Below, in pieces: positions 34,325 to 39,532 of a DNA stretch of 64,000 nt. Location: the NCBI GenBank assembly GCA_052170475.1, contig JBQNAL010000006.1, positions 1 to 64,000 on the forward strand, written 5' to 3'. This stretch comes from CAJPQU01 sp052170475 (GTDB taxonomy: Bacteria; Bacillota; Negativicutes; Selenomonadales; Selenomonadaceae). Made by a program: the position numbers and the translations under genes. Below the pieces are notes generated by a model, which saw only the letters and a program-made list of their open reading frames with translations, did no database searches and was not told where the DNA came from. How positions within the stretch are numbered: the stretch's first letter is position 1; each line of letters begins with the position of its first letter.

Positions 34325-35002
34325 TTATTCAGCACGAAGGTCTTTGAGCGGTGGGAGTACGATAAAAACTCCATAAAAAATGAGCGGGAGGGCAATAGCT
34401 GATATACGGTAGTTATAACATAGTTTACTGTATGAAGCCGCCTCTTTTCGCAATTTGCGCACTTCTTTTCTTTTGTTATTATCTGCTTCCATTACTTTCG
34501 TCCAATAGTCCTTAGCCTTTCTTGGAATGTTTGGTTCAACTTTTTTTACTACTTCAGCTTGACGATAGAACTCCAGCATTTTATGAGAATAATACTCCGT
34601 ACTCACTGTCAAATAAACCATGAGTATTATAAAGGCGGGAATGAGGAAAAGGGAACAACCTGTATCTCGCACACGGCGAATAGTAAGAGATAGAACTGGC
34701 ACGATGGTGATACATATAGCCAGAGAGGAAAGGATAGAGAATAAGCCGCCGCCCGCGGCAAAGGTTATAAACAGCAAAATGCCTTGGATGGCCAAGACAA
34801 CGAGTAGGTTGACCACAAAGGCCTTTCGCGAAATTGTTCCAGAGAATTTGCATAGGGAAAGAAAATGGTTTTTATAACTAAATGTTTTAGCTGAAATAGG
34901 TGGAATTTCTTTGGTTTGAGATACAGAACGAATATGAGTGCCGCATTTTGGACAAAAAAGAGAGTCACTTGGGATTTCGTCCCCACATTTCCGACAAAAC
35001 AT
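34325..35002 (-). CDS. Zinc-ribbon DUF805 membrane protein
   Basis: This 225-residue protein has an N-terminal zinc ribbon CRKCGDEIPSDSLFCPKCG (residues 3-21), then a DUF805-like membrane domain with FSGTISRKAFVVNLLVV, SLTIRRVRDTGCS and three or four hydrophobic segments, interrupted by a charged helical insert (about residues 140-190). The gene is clearly richer in A+T than its neighbours. Its place between integrase and repressor is typical of lysogeny-expressed accessory genes. A role in altering the host envelope or excluding other phages is only an inference. Confidence 0.8.
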   Translation of the reverse strand: MFCRKCGDEIPSDSLFCPKCGTHIRSVSQTKEIPPISAKTFSYKNHFLSLCKFSGTISRKAFVVNLLVVLAIQGILLFITFAAGGGLFSILSSLAICITIVPVLSLTIRRVRDTGCSLFLIPAFIILMVYLTVSTEYYSHKMLEFYRQAEVVKKVEPNIPRKAKDYWTKVMEADNNKRKEVRKLRKEAASYSKLCYNYRISAIALPLIFYGVFIVLPPLKDLRAE

Positions 35003-35029
35003 GGAATCATCAACCTCCTCATTGATTGT

Positions 35030-35422
35030 TCAGCAGGCGCCAAGTGCGCTCAAACCAGCGTCCAACTTGCTTTTAGTGTCAAGGTCAAAGAAGTAGTCAA
35101 GCTGATGGTCAATGGCGTCCCGATGGTCTTCTGTGATGGCACGATATTTTTCAATGTGCGATTGCTCGGCCTTAGAAAGAGGGGTGGACGTCGAGGGGAC
35201 GGGCGAGGGGGCGGGATCCCAACCCATGAGATAGGATGGGGTAACATGGTAGACTGCGGCGAGCAATTCTATCTTATCTGATGGGATATTAGTTACTATG
35301 CCGTTCTCGTATTTATATAATGTCTGTTTCGAGATATGCACATGTTGTCCAGCCTCTTCTTGGGTTAGCCCCGCTTTTAATCTCAGTGCTTTGAGACGCT
35401 CACCGATAGAACCTTTGGACAT
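35030..35422 (-). CDS. Phage repressor, XRE-family helix-turn-helix
   Basis: This 130-residue protein has an N-terminal HTH (ERLKALRLKAGLTQEEAGQHVHISKQTLYKYENG) typical of lambda-type repressors. A short linker rich in Pro and Ser and a helical C-terminus follow. No LexA-like autocleavage domain is visible, so induction would need another route. The ATG at 35422 has aggaggt eight bases upstream. It is divergent from the Cro-like gene. Confidence 0.88.
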   Translation of the reverse strand: MSKGSIGERLKALRLKAGLTQEEAGQHVHISKQTLYKYENGIVTNIPSDKIELLAAVYHVTPSYLMGWDPAPSPVPSTSTPLSKAEQSHIEKYRAITEDHRDAIDHQLDYFFDLDTKSKLDAGLSALGAC

Positions 35423-35459
35423 GGGGACAGACCTCCTATGGCGTATAATTTCACTCTCT

Positions 35460-35487
35460 ATATTAACATAAATAACCCAAAAAGCAA
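35460..35487 (-). promoter_or_regulatory. Leftward lysogeny promoter (repressor side)
   Basis: On the minus strand: -35 TTGCTT (35482-35487), 16-bp spacer, -10 TAATAT (35460-35465). It is followed by the aggaggt site and the repressor ATG. Confidence 0.5.
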
Positions 35488-35515
35488 CAAAAAGGTAAAC
35501 AGGTGGGTAAAAAAC

Positions 35516-35528
35516 ATCTTGACAAGAT
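35516..35528. promoter_or_regulatory. Operator palindrome in the lysis-lysogeny switch
   Basis: ATCTTGACAAGAT is a perfect 13-bp odd palindrome. It covers the -35 box of the rightward promoter, so repressor binding would block early transcription. Only one clear copy is seen. Confidence 0.6.
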
Positions 35529-35547
35529 ACAAAGGAGGACATATACT
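35519..35547 (+). promoter_or_regulatory. Rightward early promoter
   Basis: Consensus -35 TTGACA (35519-35524), 17-bp spacer, -10 TATACT (35542-35547). It drives the Cro-like gene and possibly the + strand genes of the cassette array. Confidence 0.8.
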
Positions 35548-35590
35548 TGGTGTAGCTTAAAAAGTTACATGAAGCGAAGGGGGTGACTTG

Positions 35591-35797
35591 ATGATATTAA
35601 CAGATGATTTGATTGGTTTGATGGCTAAATATCGTATCTCTTACAAGGAGATGGCGAAAAAGCTCCATATCACGCCCAAGACATTCTCGATTAAGCTGAA
35701 ACGAGGTCGCTTTGGGTCTGATGAAATTGAGGTTATGATTGACGTATTGAATATCAAAGATCCAGCAGCTATTTTTTTTGCAAAGAAAGTATCTTGA
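35591..35797 (+). CDS. Cro-like helix-turn-helix protein
   Basis: This small DNA-binding protein has about 68 residues. YRISYKEMAKKLHITPKTFSIKLKRG reads as an HTH with a turn at HITPK. It lies directly downstream of the rightward promoter and divergent from the repressor, the Cro position. The ATG at 35591 follows gggggtga; an in-frame TTG sits at 35588. Confidence 0.8.
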   Translation: MILTDDLIGLMAKYRISYKEMAKKLHITPKTFSIKLKRGRFGSDEIEVMIDVLNIKDPAAIFFAKKVS

Positions 35798-35836
35798 AAA
35801 GTTACATAAAACATGGCACAAGACAAGTCCGCCGCT

Positions 35837-35857
35837 GGCGTGAGAGGGGGTGAGGGT
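35837..35857 (+). repeat. Half copy of the array module (R1)
   Basis: GGCGTGAGAGGGGGTGAGGGT matches only the rightward ribosome-binding half of the modules R2-R8. The leftward half and the palindromic core are missing, so this is the left border of the array. Confidence 0.8.
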
Positions 35858-36100
35858 ATGAGGTTTACTTTAGAGGTTGAGGCAAAAGAAATTGCCGAGC
35901 TACTGCTTGGGGCAGAAGCTCGGCAGGAGGCTATCGAGGCCAACAAAATGCAAGGAGCAATGGTACAAGCTGTCAAGACGCTCATGCGCAATGAACGGCT
36001 CAGTCGGGAAGAGAGAAGCCGACAATCTCGTCTACAAAGAGAAGAAAGTGAGGCAGATGACAAACTTCTCCGTGATGGGGTAGCACTTCCACATCGTTAA
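35858..36100 (+). CDS. Array gene P1, unknown 80-residue protein
   Basis: It starts at the ATG fixed by the R1 half module. Residues 1-24 (MRFTLEVEAKEIAELLLGAE and following ARQE) are paralogous to the start of P2. The rest is charged and Arg-rich. The last 34 codons overlap the convergent gene M1 on the other strand, so this tail may be a product of recombination rather than a native sequence. Function unknown. Confidence 0.65.
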   Translation: MRFTLEVEAKEIAELLLGAEARQEAIEANKMQGAMVQAVKTLMRNERLSREERSRQSRLQREESEADDKLLRDGVALPHR

Positions 36101-36320
36101 GGAGAAGAAAATCAGCTGGATTTTCTTCATAGTCGAGGGAGTTCCAGGTGCCGGTTATGGTGCCGCCATGGGTCAAAAAGGAAAAGCGTCCTTGGTCGTT
36201 ACTGCATGCGGCCATGAGTTTTTGCGTGAAAAAGGTTTTAGGGAAAGAAACGGGATGATATTCTTTTGAGCCTGACTTAGCGGCGGCAAGGATTTCGCTA
36301 ATTTTTTGTAGGTTGAGCAT
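36000..36320 (-). CDS. Array gene M1, unknown 106-residue protein
   Basis: It is transcribed leftward from module R2; ATG at 36320 with aaaggaggtg nine bases upstream. It is soluble and mixed in composition (FFTQKLMAACSNDQGRFSFL, then GGTITGTWNSLDYEENPADF). The middle reads like a beta-rich domain. Unrecognised. It is convergent with P1 and overlaps it by 101 bp. Confidence 0.7.
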   Translation of the reverse strand: MLNLQKISEILAAAKSGSKEYHPVSFPKTFFTQKLMAACSNDQGRFSFLTHGGTITGTWNSLDYEENPADFLLLNDVEVLPHHGEVCHLPHFLLFVDEIVGFSLPD

Positions 36321-36327
36321 GAGTATT

Positions 36328-36384
36328 CACCTCCTTTCTGTGGGTATTATACCACGGGAAGGGGCGGGAGGGGGTGAGGGTGTG
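36328..36384. repeat. Divergent start module R2
   Basis: Complement of the leftward ribosome binding site CACCTCCTTTCTG, near-palindromic core TGGGTATTATACCACGGG, then GGGAAGGGGCGGGAGGGGG-TGAGGG leading to the GTG of P2. The minus strand reads TGGTATAAT, an extended -10, followed 19-20 nt later by the M1 ATG. The G tracts fit the quadruplex pattern. Confidence 0.9.
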
Positions 36385-36546
36385 AAGGTTACTGTGGAGG
36401 TTGAGGCGGAGGCGAAAGAGATTGCCGCGCTGCTATTGGAGGTAGCGGCGCGGCAGGAGGTTAAAAGTGGTCTCGATTTTTATGATGCGGTTCAGTCGTT
36501 CGGCAAGATTTTGGATAGTACTCTTAAAAGAAATTCGGTGTTGTAG
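36382..36546 (+). CDS. Array gene P2, unknown 54-residue protein
   Basis: GTG start set by module R2. Residues 1-25 (MKVTVEVEAEAKEIAALLLE and following VAARQE) are paralogous to P1. After that the two diverge completely, and the last 18 codons are antisense to the end of M2. This suggests a gene remnant joined to new DNA. Function unknown. Confidence 0.6.
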   Translation: MKVTVEVEAEAKEIAALLLEVAARQEVKSGLDFYDAVQSFGKILDSTLKRNSVL

Positions 36547-36713
36547 CGGGTACTGATGGCGGCGAAGAGTGGGATGGCTTCTTTCGCGGTCAATGTGCCA
36601 TTAGGATCTGAAACATAGTCTTGAAAGGCACTGGTCAGGGTGTCCGCGAAGTGGTCGGTTTTCATTTCTTGCTGTACTTCTTGAAAGATGACAGATAGTT
36701 GTTCTTTGGTCAT
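36492..36713 (-). CDS. Array gene M2, unknown 73-residue protein
   Basis: Leftward from module R3, ATG at 36713 after aaaggaggtg. Helical and soluble (MTKEQLSVIFQEVQQEMKTD; TLTSAFQDYV; the LFAAISTRYNTEFLLRVLSK end). Unrecognised. It overlaps P2 tail-to-tail by 55 bp. Confidence 0.7.
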   Translation of the reverse strand: MTKEQLSVIFQEVQQEMKTDHFADTLTSAFQDYVSDPNGTLTAKEAIPLFAAISTRYNTEFLLRVLSKILPND

Positions 36714-36719
36714 GAATGT

Positions 36720-36777
36720 CACCTCCTTTCTGTGGGTATTATACCACGGGAAGGGCGTGAGAGGGGGTGAGGGTGTG
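36720..36777. repeat. Divergent start module R3
   Basis: Same plan as R2 with a GGG-AA-GGG-CGTGAGA-GGGGG-TGA-GGG purine arm. The core TGGGTATTATACCACGGG is identical to R2. It serves M2 leftward and P3 rightward. Confidence 0.9.
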
Positions 36778-36963
36778 GTAATGCCATACGCTGGCGCACC
36801 TGAGCATATAGAAAAGTCCGTCAAAACCGTGCTTGGGGAGTTGAACGGACTTTCCTATGATGAGGCGAAAACGGTTTTAAGTCTTGCGGAGATGACTTTG
36901 CCGGTGGCTTCAATGGTCAAATTTCCGAACGAAGCCGAGAAAGTATCTGCTGATACACTTTGA
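36775..36963 (+). CDS. Array gene P3, unknown 62-residue protein
   Basis: GTG start set by R3 (an ATG follows at 36781). The central helix pair VLGELNGLSYDEAKTVLSLAEMTL carries an EAKT-(V/I)-L motif also seen in P6 and common in small Firmicute phage proteins. Function unknown. It overlaps M3 by 47 bp at the 3' end. Confidence 0.7.
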   Translation: MVMPYAGAPEHIEKSVKTVLGELNGLSYDEAKTVLSLAEMTLPVASMVKFPNEAEKVSADTL

Positions 36964-37084
36964 TGTAGACGTTGGCGTACGCGATCGAAGGGGAAGATTC
37001 AGTGAGTTCCTTCGACTTTCGCACATATTCAACGGCCAGTATGTGTGCGACTTGTTCCACGGGAATGGTTCCTAATGTGTTCAT
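36917..37084 (-). CDS. Array gene M3, unknown 55-residue protein
   Basis: Leftward from module R4, ATG at 37084 after aaaggaggtg. Helical: IPVEQVAHILAVEYVRKSKE, then YIKVYQQILSRLRSEI. It resembles short phage proteins of unknown role. Convergent with P3. Confidence 0.7.
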   Translation of the reverse strand: MNTLGTIPVEQVAHILAVEYVRKSKELTESSPSIAYANVYIKVYQQILSRLRSEI

Positions 37085-37090
37085 GAATGT

Positions 37091-37147
37091 CACCTCCTTT
37101 CTGTGGGTATTATACCACGGGAAGGCGCGGGAGGGGGTGAGGGGATG
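37091..37147. repeat. Divergent start module R4
   Basis: As R2, but the purine arm reads GGG-AAGGCGC-GGG-A-GGGGG-TGA-GGGG and ends in an ATG start for P4. The quadruplex pattern is kept because the seven-base loop is still allowed. The core is identical to R2. Confidence 0.9.
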
Positions 37148-37318
37148 CTGTTCGATAAAGAACGGGACGAAGAGTGGTGGGAACATGAAAAAAAGTTCTG
37201 GGAGAATGAACGGAAGATGGATCAATATATGGTTGCCTTTTTTGTGGTCGCCTATATCATCTTAGGCTTATGTATATTTGCAATATCGCTAATCCTATAC
37301 CGATTATTGTTCCAATGA
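37145..37318 (+). CDS. Array gene P4, small single-pass membrane protein
   Basis: 57 residues, ATG start at the end of R4. A strongly charged Trp-rich N-terminus (MLFDKERDEEWWEHEKKFWE) precedes one long hydrophobic helix (about residues 29-53, VAFFVVAYIILGLCIFAISL). It is likely an inner-membrane protein. Function unknown. Confidence 0.7.
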   Translation: MLFDKERDEEWWEHEKKFWENERKMDQYMVAFFVVAYIILGLCIFAISLILYRLLFQ

Positions 37319-37369
37319 TGGCAGCGATGGCAGAGCAACGGGCATAGCAAGCGGATTTTTTGGCGAGGG

Positions 37370-37663
37370 CTATGTTTTTACGGCGAGACGGCGGAGATAT
37401 TCTTTTTCATTGGCTTCGCTGAGGATGTCGCGGGCAAGGTCAGTGAGGGCGAAGCGGTCGTCAGGCCGAAAGGTGTATTCTTCGTCGCGGGAGCGGCTTT
37501 TGGGATTGATTTCTTGCAGGAGGCGGTCTTCTGTTGGGAGGCAGAAGGTGGCGAAGTAGAGGTCGCTGTGGTCGATTTCGGGGAGTGCTTTTTGGATGGC
37601 GGCGTAGGTGTCGCTGCCGGAGGCGATGAGGCGGAGGAGTTTTCGCTTGGTGGTTATGTCCAT
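37370..37663 (-). CDS. Array gene M4, winged-helix-like protein
   Basis: 97 residues, leftward from R5, ATG at 37663 after aaaggaagtg. The start MDITTKRKLLRLIASGSDTY and the later FRPDDRFALTDLARDIL resemble a winged helix with a TD-xARDIL wing. It is a close paralogue of M5, but without the C-terminal membrane helix. Confidence 0.7.
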   Translation of the reverse strand: MDITTKRKLLRLIASGSDTYAAIQKALPEIDHSDLYFATFCLPTEDRLLQEINPKSRSRDEEYTFRPDDRFALTDLARDILSEANEKEYLRRLAVKT

Positions 37664-37668
37664 GATGA

Positions 37669-37725
37669 CACTTCCTTTCTGTGGGGAGTATACCACGGGG
37701 AGGGGCGAGAGGGGGTGAGGGGGTG
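37669..37725. repeat. Divergent start module R5
   Basis: A variant copy: the core reads TGGGGAGTATACCACGGGG. The minus-strand -10 becomes TATACT, still a good hexamer after TGG, whereas the + strand TATTAT is lost. The purine arm GGGG-A-GGGG-CGAGA-GGGGG-TGA-GGGGG keeps the quadruplex pattern. Serves M4 and P5. Confidence 0.88.
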
Positions 37726-37863
37726 CAGCTTCAGAAGTGGCGGGCGGCTCTTTGGCGGTTTGGGGATGATCATTATGTGGAGTGTATTGCTCTGAATTTG
37801 GTGATCATCGCGGTGGCGGTTGTGTGTACGGCGATTAACGCAAGAGTGCTAATAGGCCGGTGA
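37723..37863 (+). CDS. Array gene P5, small single-pass membrane protein
   Basis: 46 residues, GTG start set by R5. A polar Trp-containing N-terminus (QLQKWRAALWRFGDDHY) precedes one hydrophobic helix (about residues 23-39, LNLVIIAVAVVCTAINA). Function unknown. It overlaps M5 by 29 bp. Confidence 0.6.
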   Translation: MQLQKWRAALWRFGDDHYVECIALNLVIIAVAVVCTAINARVLIGR

Positions 37864-38179
37864 GGGCGGCGATGATGCTGGCTCCCGTGCTGATATAAAG
37901 GAGTGTGAGGTTACGGCGCTCTCTTTGGTCTTCGCTGAGGATGTCGCGGGCTTGGTCGGTGAGGGTGAAGCGGTCGTCAGGCCGAAAGGTGTAGTCTTCG
38001 TCGCGTGGGCGGCTTTGGGGGTTCATTTCTTGGAGGAGGCGTTCTTCTTCGAGGGGGCAGAAGGTGAGGTAGTAGATGTCGCTGTGGTCGATTTTTGGCA
38101 GGGCTTTTTGGATGGCGGCGTAGGTGTCGCTGCCGGAGGCGATGAGGCGGAGGAGTTTTCGCTTGGTGGTTATGTCCAT
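37835..38179 (-). CDS. Array gene M5, winged-helix-like protein with C-terminal membrane helix
   Basis: 114 residues, leftward from R6, ATG at 38179 after aaaggaagtg. Residues 1-85 are nearly identical to M4 (start MDITTKRKLLRLIASGSDTY; FRPDDRFTLTDQARDIL). A further 25 residues form a hydrophobic helix, YISTGASIIAALTGLLALL. M4 and M5 are a recent duplication, differing mainly by gain or loss of the membrane anchor. Confidence 0.7.
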   Translation of the reverse strand: MDITTKRKLLRLIASGSDTYAAIQKALPKIDHSDIYYLTFCPLEEERLLQEMNPQSRPRDEDYTFRPDDRFTLTDQARDILSEDQRERRNLTLLYISTGASIIAALTGLLALLR

Positions 38180-38184
38180 GATGG

Positions 38185-38241
38185 CACTTCCTTTCTGTGG
38201 GTATTATACCACGGGGAGGGGCGGGAGGGGGTGAGGGTGTG
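38185..38241. repeat. Divergent start module R6
   Basis: CACTTCC leftward site as in R5, but with the canonical core TGGGTATTATACCACGGGG. Purine arm GGGG-A-GGGG-C-GGG-A-GGGGG-TGA-GGG. Serves M5 and P6. Confidence 0.9.
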
Positions 38242-38406
38242 AATGTGGAGCTTCAGACGTATAAGCGGGGGATGAAAGAGCGGGCGCCGGCGGCGAAGAT
38301 TTTACGGGTGCTGCGGGCGTATGGTGCGACGAGGAATGAGGCGAAGACGATTTTGATGACGGTGCGCCGGTCAATCCAGAAGCGTTTTGCCCGGAGAAAA
38401 GTATGA
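38239..38406 (+). CDS. Array gene P6, basic 55-residue protein
   Basis: GTG start set by R6. Very basic; ILRVLRAYGATRNEAKTILM is a helix pair with the EAKTIL motif shared with P3, and the C-terminus RRSIQKRFARRKV is strongly positive. It could bind nucleic acid. Function unknown. Confidence 0.65.
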   Translation: MNVELQTYKRGMKERAPAAKILRVLRAYGATRNEAKTILMTVRRSIQKRFARRKV

Positions 38407-38431
38407 GGCTCCGTGCGGGAACACGGAGCCT
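38406..38431. terminator. Hairpin between convergent array genes P6 and M6
   Basis: A 10-bp perfect stem AGGCTCCGTG / CACGGAGCCT with a six-base loop lies between the two stop codons. There is no strong U tract on either side. It is the only array pair with an obvious hairpin between its genes. Confidence 0.5.
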
Positions 38432-38436
38432 TGGGG

Positions 38437-38634
38437 TTATTGGATTTTCGAGAGGGTTTCTTTTAGGGCGTCTTGGGTCATTCGGAGGACACCTTTGAGG
38501 ATGGTGTCGGCGTAGGATTGTTGGTTGTTGATGTTGCAGGTGGCTTTGTCGATGGTGTCTTTGTAGGTTTTGGATGAGAGTTGTTTTTTGAAGGCGTCTT
38601 CGACAATGGCCGCAAGGTCTTTTTCGGGCATCAT
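38437..38634 (-). CDS. Array gene M6, unknown 65-residue protein
   Basis: Leftward from R7, ATG at 38634 (or 38631) after aaaggaggtg. Helical and polar (EKDLAAIVEDAFKKQLSSKT; then ADTILKGVLRMTQDALKETL). Unrecognised. Confidence 0.65.
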   Translation of the reverse strand: MMPEKDLAAIVEDAFKKQLSSKTYKDTIDKATCNINNQQSYADTILKGVLRMTQDALKETLSKIQ

Positions 38635-38637
38635 GGT

Positions 38638-38697
38638 CACCTCCTTTCTGTGGGTATTATAGCACGGGAAGGGGGCGTGAGAGGGGGTGAGGGTGTG
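38638..38697. repeat. Divergent start module R7
   Basis: The core reads TGGGTATTATAGCACGGG: a C-to-G change relative to R2 breaks the palindrome but leaves the minus strand TGCTATAAT, still a TGn extended -10. Purine arm GGG-AA-GGGGG-CGTGAGA-GGGGG-TGA-GGG. Serves M6 and P7. Confidence 0.9.
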
Positions 38698-38910
38698 AGG
38701 ACGATTTTTCAGTCAGATAGCGTTGGCGAGGAGCGGTTGAAAGGGACGGTTTCGATTCTTTCCGATGGGGCGGTTGAGGAGGTATTCCCGCTTGGCGCGG
38801 GGCTTAATATGCGGCGCGTGATTGAGGCGGGAACGAGTGTTAGCGTCCTGATTGAGGTTCAGGACGCTAACAAGGTGGTTCATCGGTTCGTTGTCACGAG
38901 CAGGGGTTAG
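38695..38910 (+). CDS. Array gene P7, unknown 71-residue protein
   Basis: GTG start set by R7. It reads as a small beta-rich domain (RLKGTVSILSDGAVEEVFPL; SVSVLIEVQDANKVVHRFVV). A perfect 13-bp inverted repeat lies inside the gene. Unrecognised. It overlaps M7 by 4 bp. Confidence 0.65.
   Translation: MRTIFQSDSVGEERLKGTVSILSDGAVEEVFPLGAGLNMRRVIEAGTSVSVLIEVQDANKVVHRFVVTSRG
38839..38871 (+). other. Perfect 13-bp hairpin inside array gene P7
   Basis: GTTAGCGTCCTGA (38839-38851) and TCAGGACGCTAAC (38859-38871) pair perfectly around a seven-base loop. No U tract follows. It lies wholly within coding sequence, which is unusual for so long a perfect stem. Confidence 0.7.
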
Positions 38911-39083
38911 TCTTCAAGGCTTTGGAGACAGGTGTTGACGCGGGCGGCGATCCGTTCGTTATTGGCCAGAATAACGGCGGCGATGGCATCCGGGGTGATG
39001 TTGTCATAGGATTTGAGGATGTTCATGATCTCTTCGTATGACAGTCCCGGGTTTGGCGTCAAGGTAAGTTTGACGGTGTTCAT
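38907..39083 (-). CDS. Array gene M7, unknown 58-residue protein
   Basis: Leftward from R8, ATG at 39083 after aaaggaggtg. Start MNTVKLTLTPNPGLSYEEIM, followed by a helix with AAVILANNERIAARVNTCLQ. Its NPGLSYEEIMNIL segment recalls the LNGLSYDEAKTVL of P3. Function unknown. Confidence 0.65.
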   Translation of the reverse strand: MNTVKLTLTPNPGLSYEEIMNILKSYDNITPDAIAAVILANNERIAARVNTCLQSLED

Positions 39084-39089
39084 GGTGGT

Positions 39090-39147
39090 CACCTCCTTTC
39101 TGTGGGTATTATAGCACGGGAAGGGGGCGGGAGGGGGTGAGGGTGTG
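39090..39147. repeat. Divergent start module R8
   Basis: Last full copy, with the same core as R7 (TATTATAGCACGGG). Purine arm GGG-AA-GGGGG-C-GGG-A-GGGGG-TGA-GGG. Serves M7 and P8. Downstream of it all genes are rightward, so this is the right border of the array. Confidence 0.9.
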
Positions 39148-39378
39148 GGAAAGGAGATTTCGGGGATTGATCGGTGCCTGTCGCTGAAGGAGGTGGCGAT
39201 GGCGCTAAGGACGCGGCAGGCGGTGGTGTCGGCGCTGATCGACTGCAATCTCTTGCCGGCGATTCGGTTCAAGGGCGGGCGGCGCATGGTGCGGTTGTTC
39301 GCGTTTAACAGGTTTATCGAGAGCGCGGACGGGCAGGATATTTCGGAGATGATCGAGGCGGCGGGCGGCAGGATATAG
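39145..39378 (+). CDS. Array gene P8, excisionase-like helix-turn-helix protein
   Basis: 77 residues, GTG start set by R8. CLSLKEVAMALRTRQAVVSA resembles the HTH of excisionase/MerR-like phage DNA-binding proteins, followed by a wing FKGGRRMVRLFAFNRFIES. It may be the excisionase or an early regulator. Confidence 0.65.
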   Translation: MGKEISGIDRCLSLKEVAMALRTRQAVVSALIDCNLLPAIRFKGGRRMVRLFAFNRFIESADGQDISEMIEAAGGRI

Positions 39379-39403
39379 GGGCGATAGGAAAGGGGTGTTT
39401 TTG

Positions 39404-39532
39404 ATGAGTTTACGATCGCGGATGGATCGGAAGGCGGTTTTTCGGCGGCGGTTGTTGCTGCTGGTTTTGGTGTATGCGGTGGGGTTTTTGCTGGGTTTTT
39501 TGTCTGGTGAGGGGGCATGGTTTTTATGCTGA
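39404..39532 (+). CDS. 42-residue membrane peptide
   Basis: ATG start after aaaggggtg. A basic N-terminus (SLRSRMDRKAVFRRR) precedes one hydrophobic helix LLLLVLVYAVGFLLGFLSG. The stop overlaps the next small membrane frame. Function unknown. Confidence 0.5.
   Translation: MSLRSRMDRKAVFRRRLLLLVLVYAVGFLLGFLSGEGAWFLC

Noticed and set aside
36313..36381. Upstream extension of P2 (and similar frames for P3-P6) through the modules
   Set aside because: The extra residues (GIIPREGAGGGEG-like) are translation of the repeat; a ribosome binding site and GTG start follow at the same place in each module.
36328..39147. The repeated modules as a CRISPR array
   Set aside because: Repeats are 57-60 bp and the intervals of about 370-580 bp hold protein-coding genes on both strands; there are no cas genes.
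36328..39147. The array as an integron with attC sites
   Set aside because: Modules hold promoter and ribosome binding elements rather than attC-like R/L boxes, genes are in convergent pairs, and the only integrase is a phage type at the prophage end.
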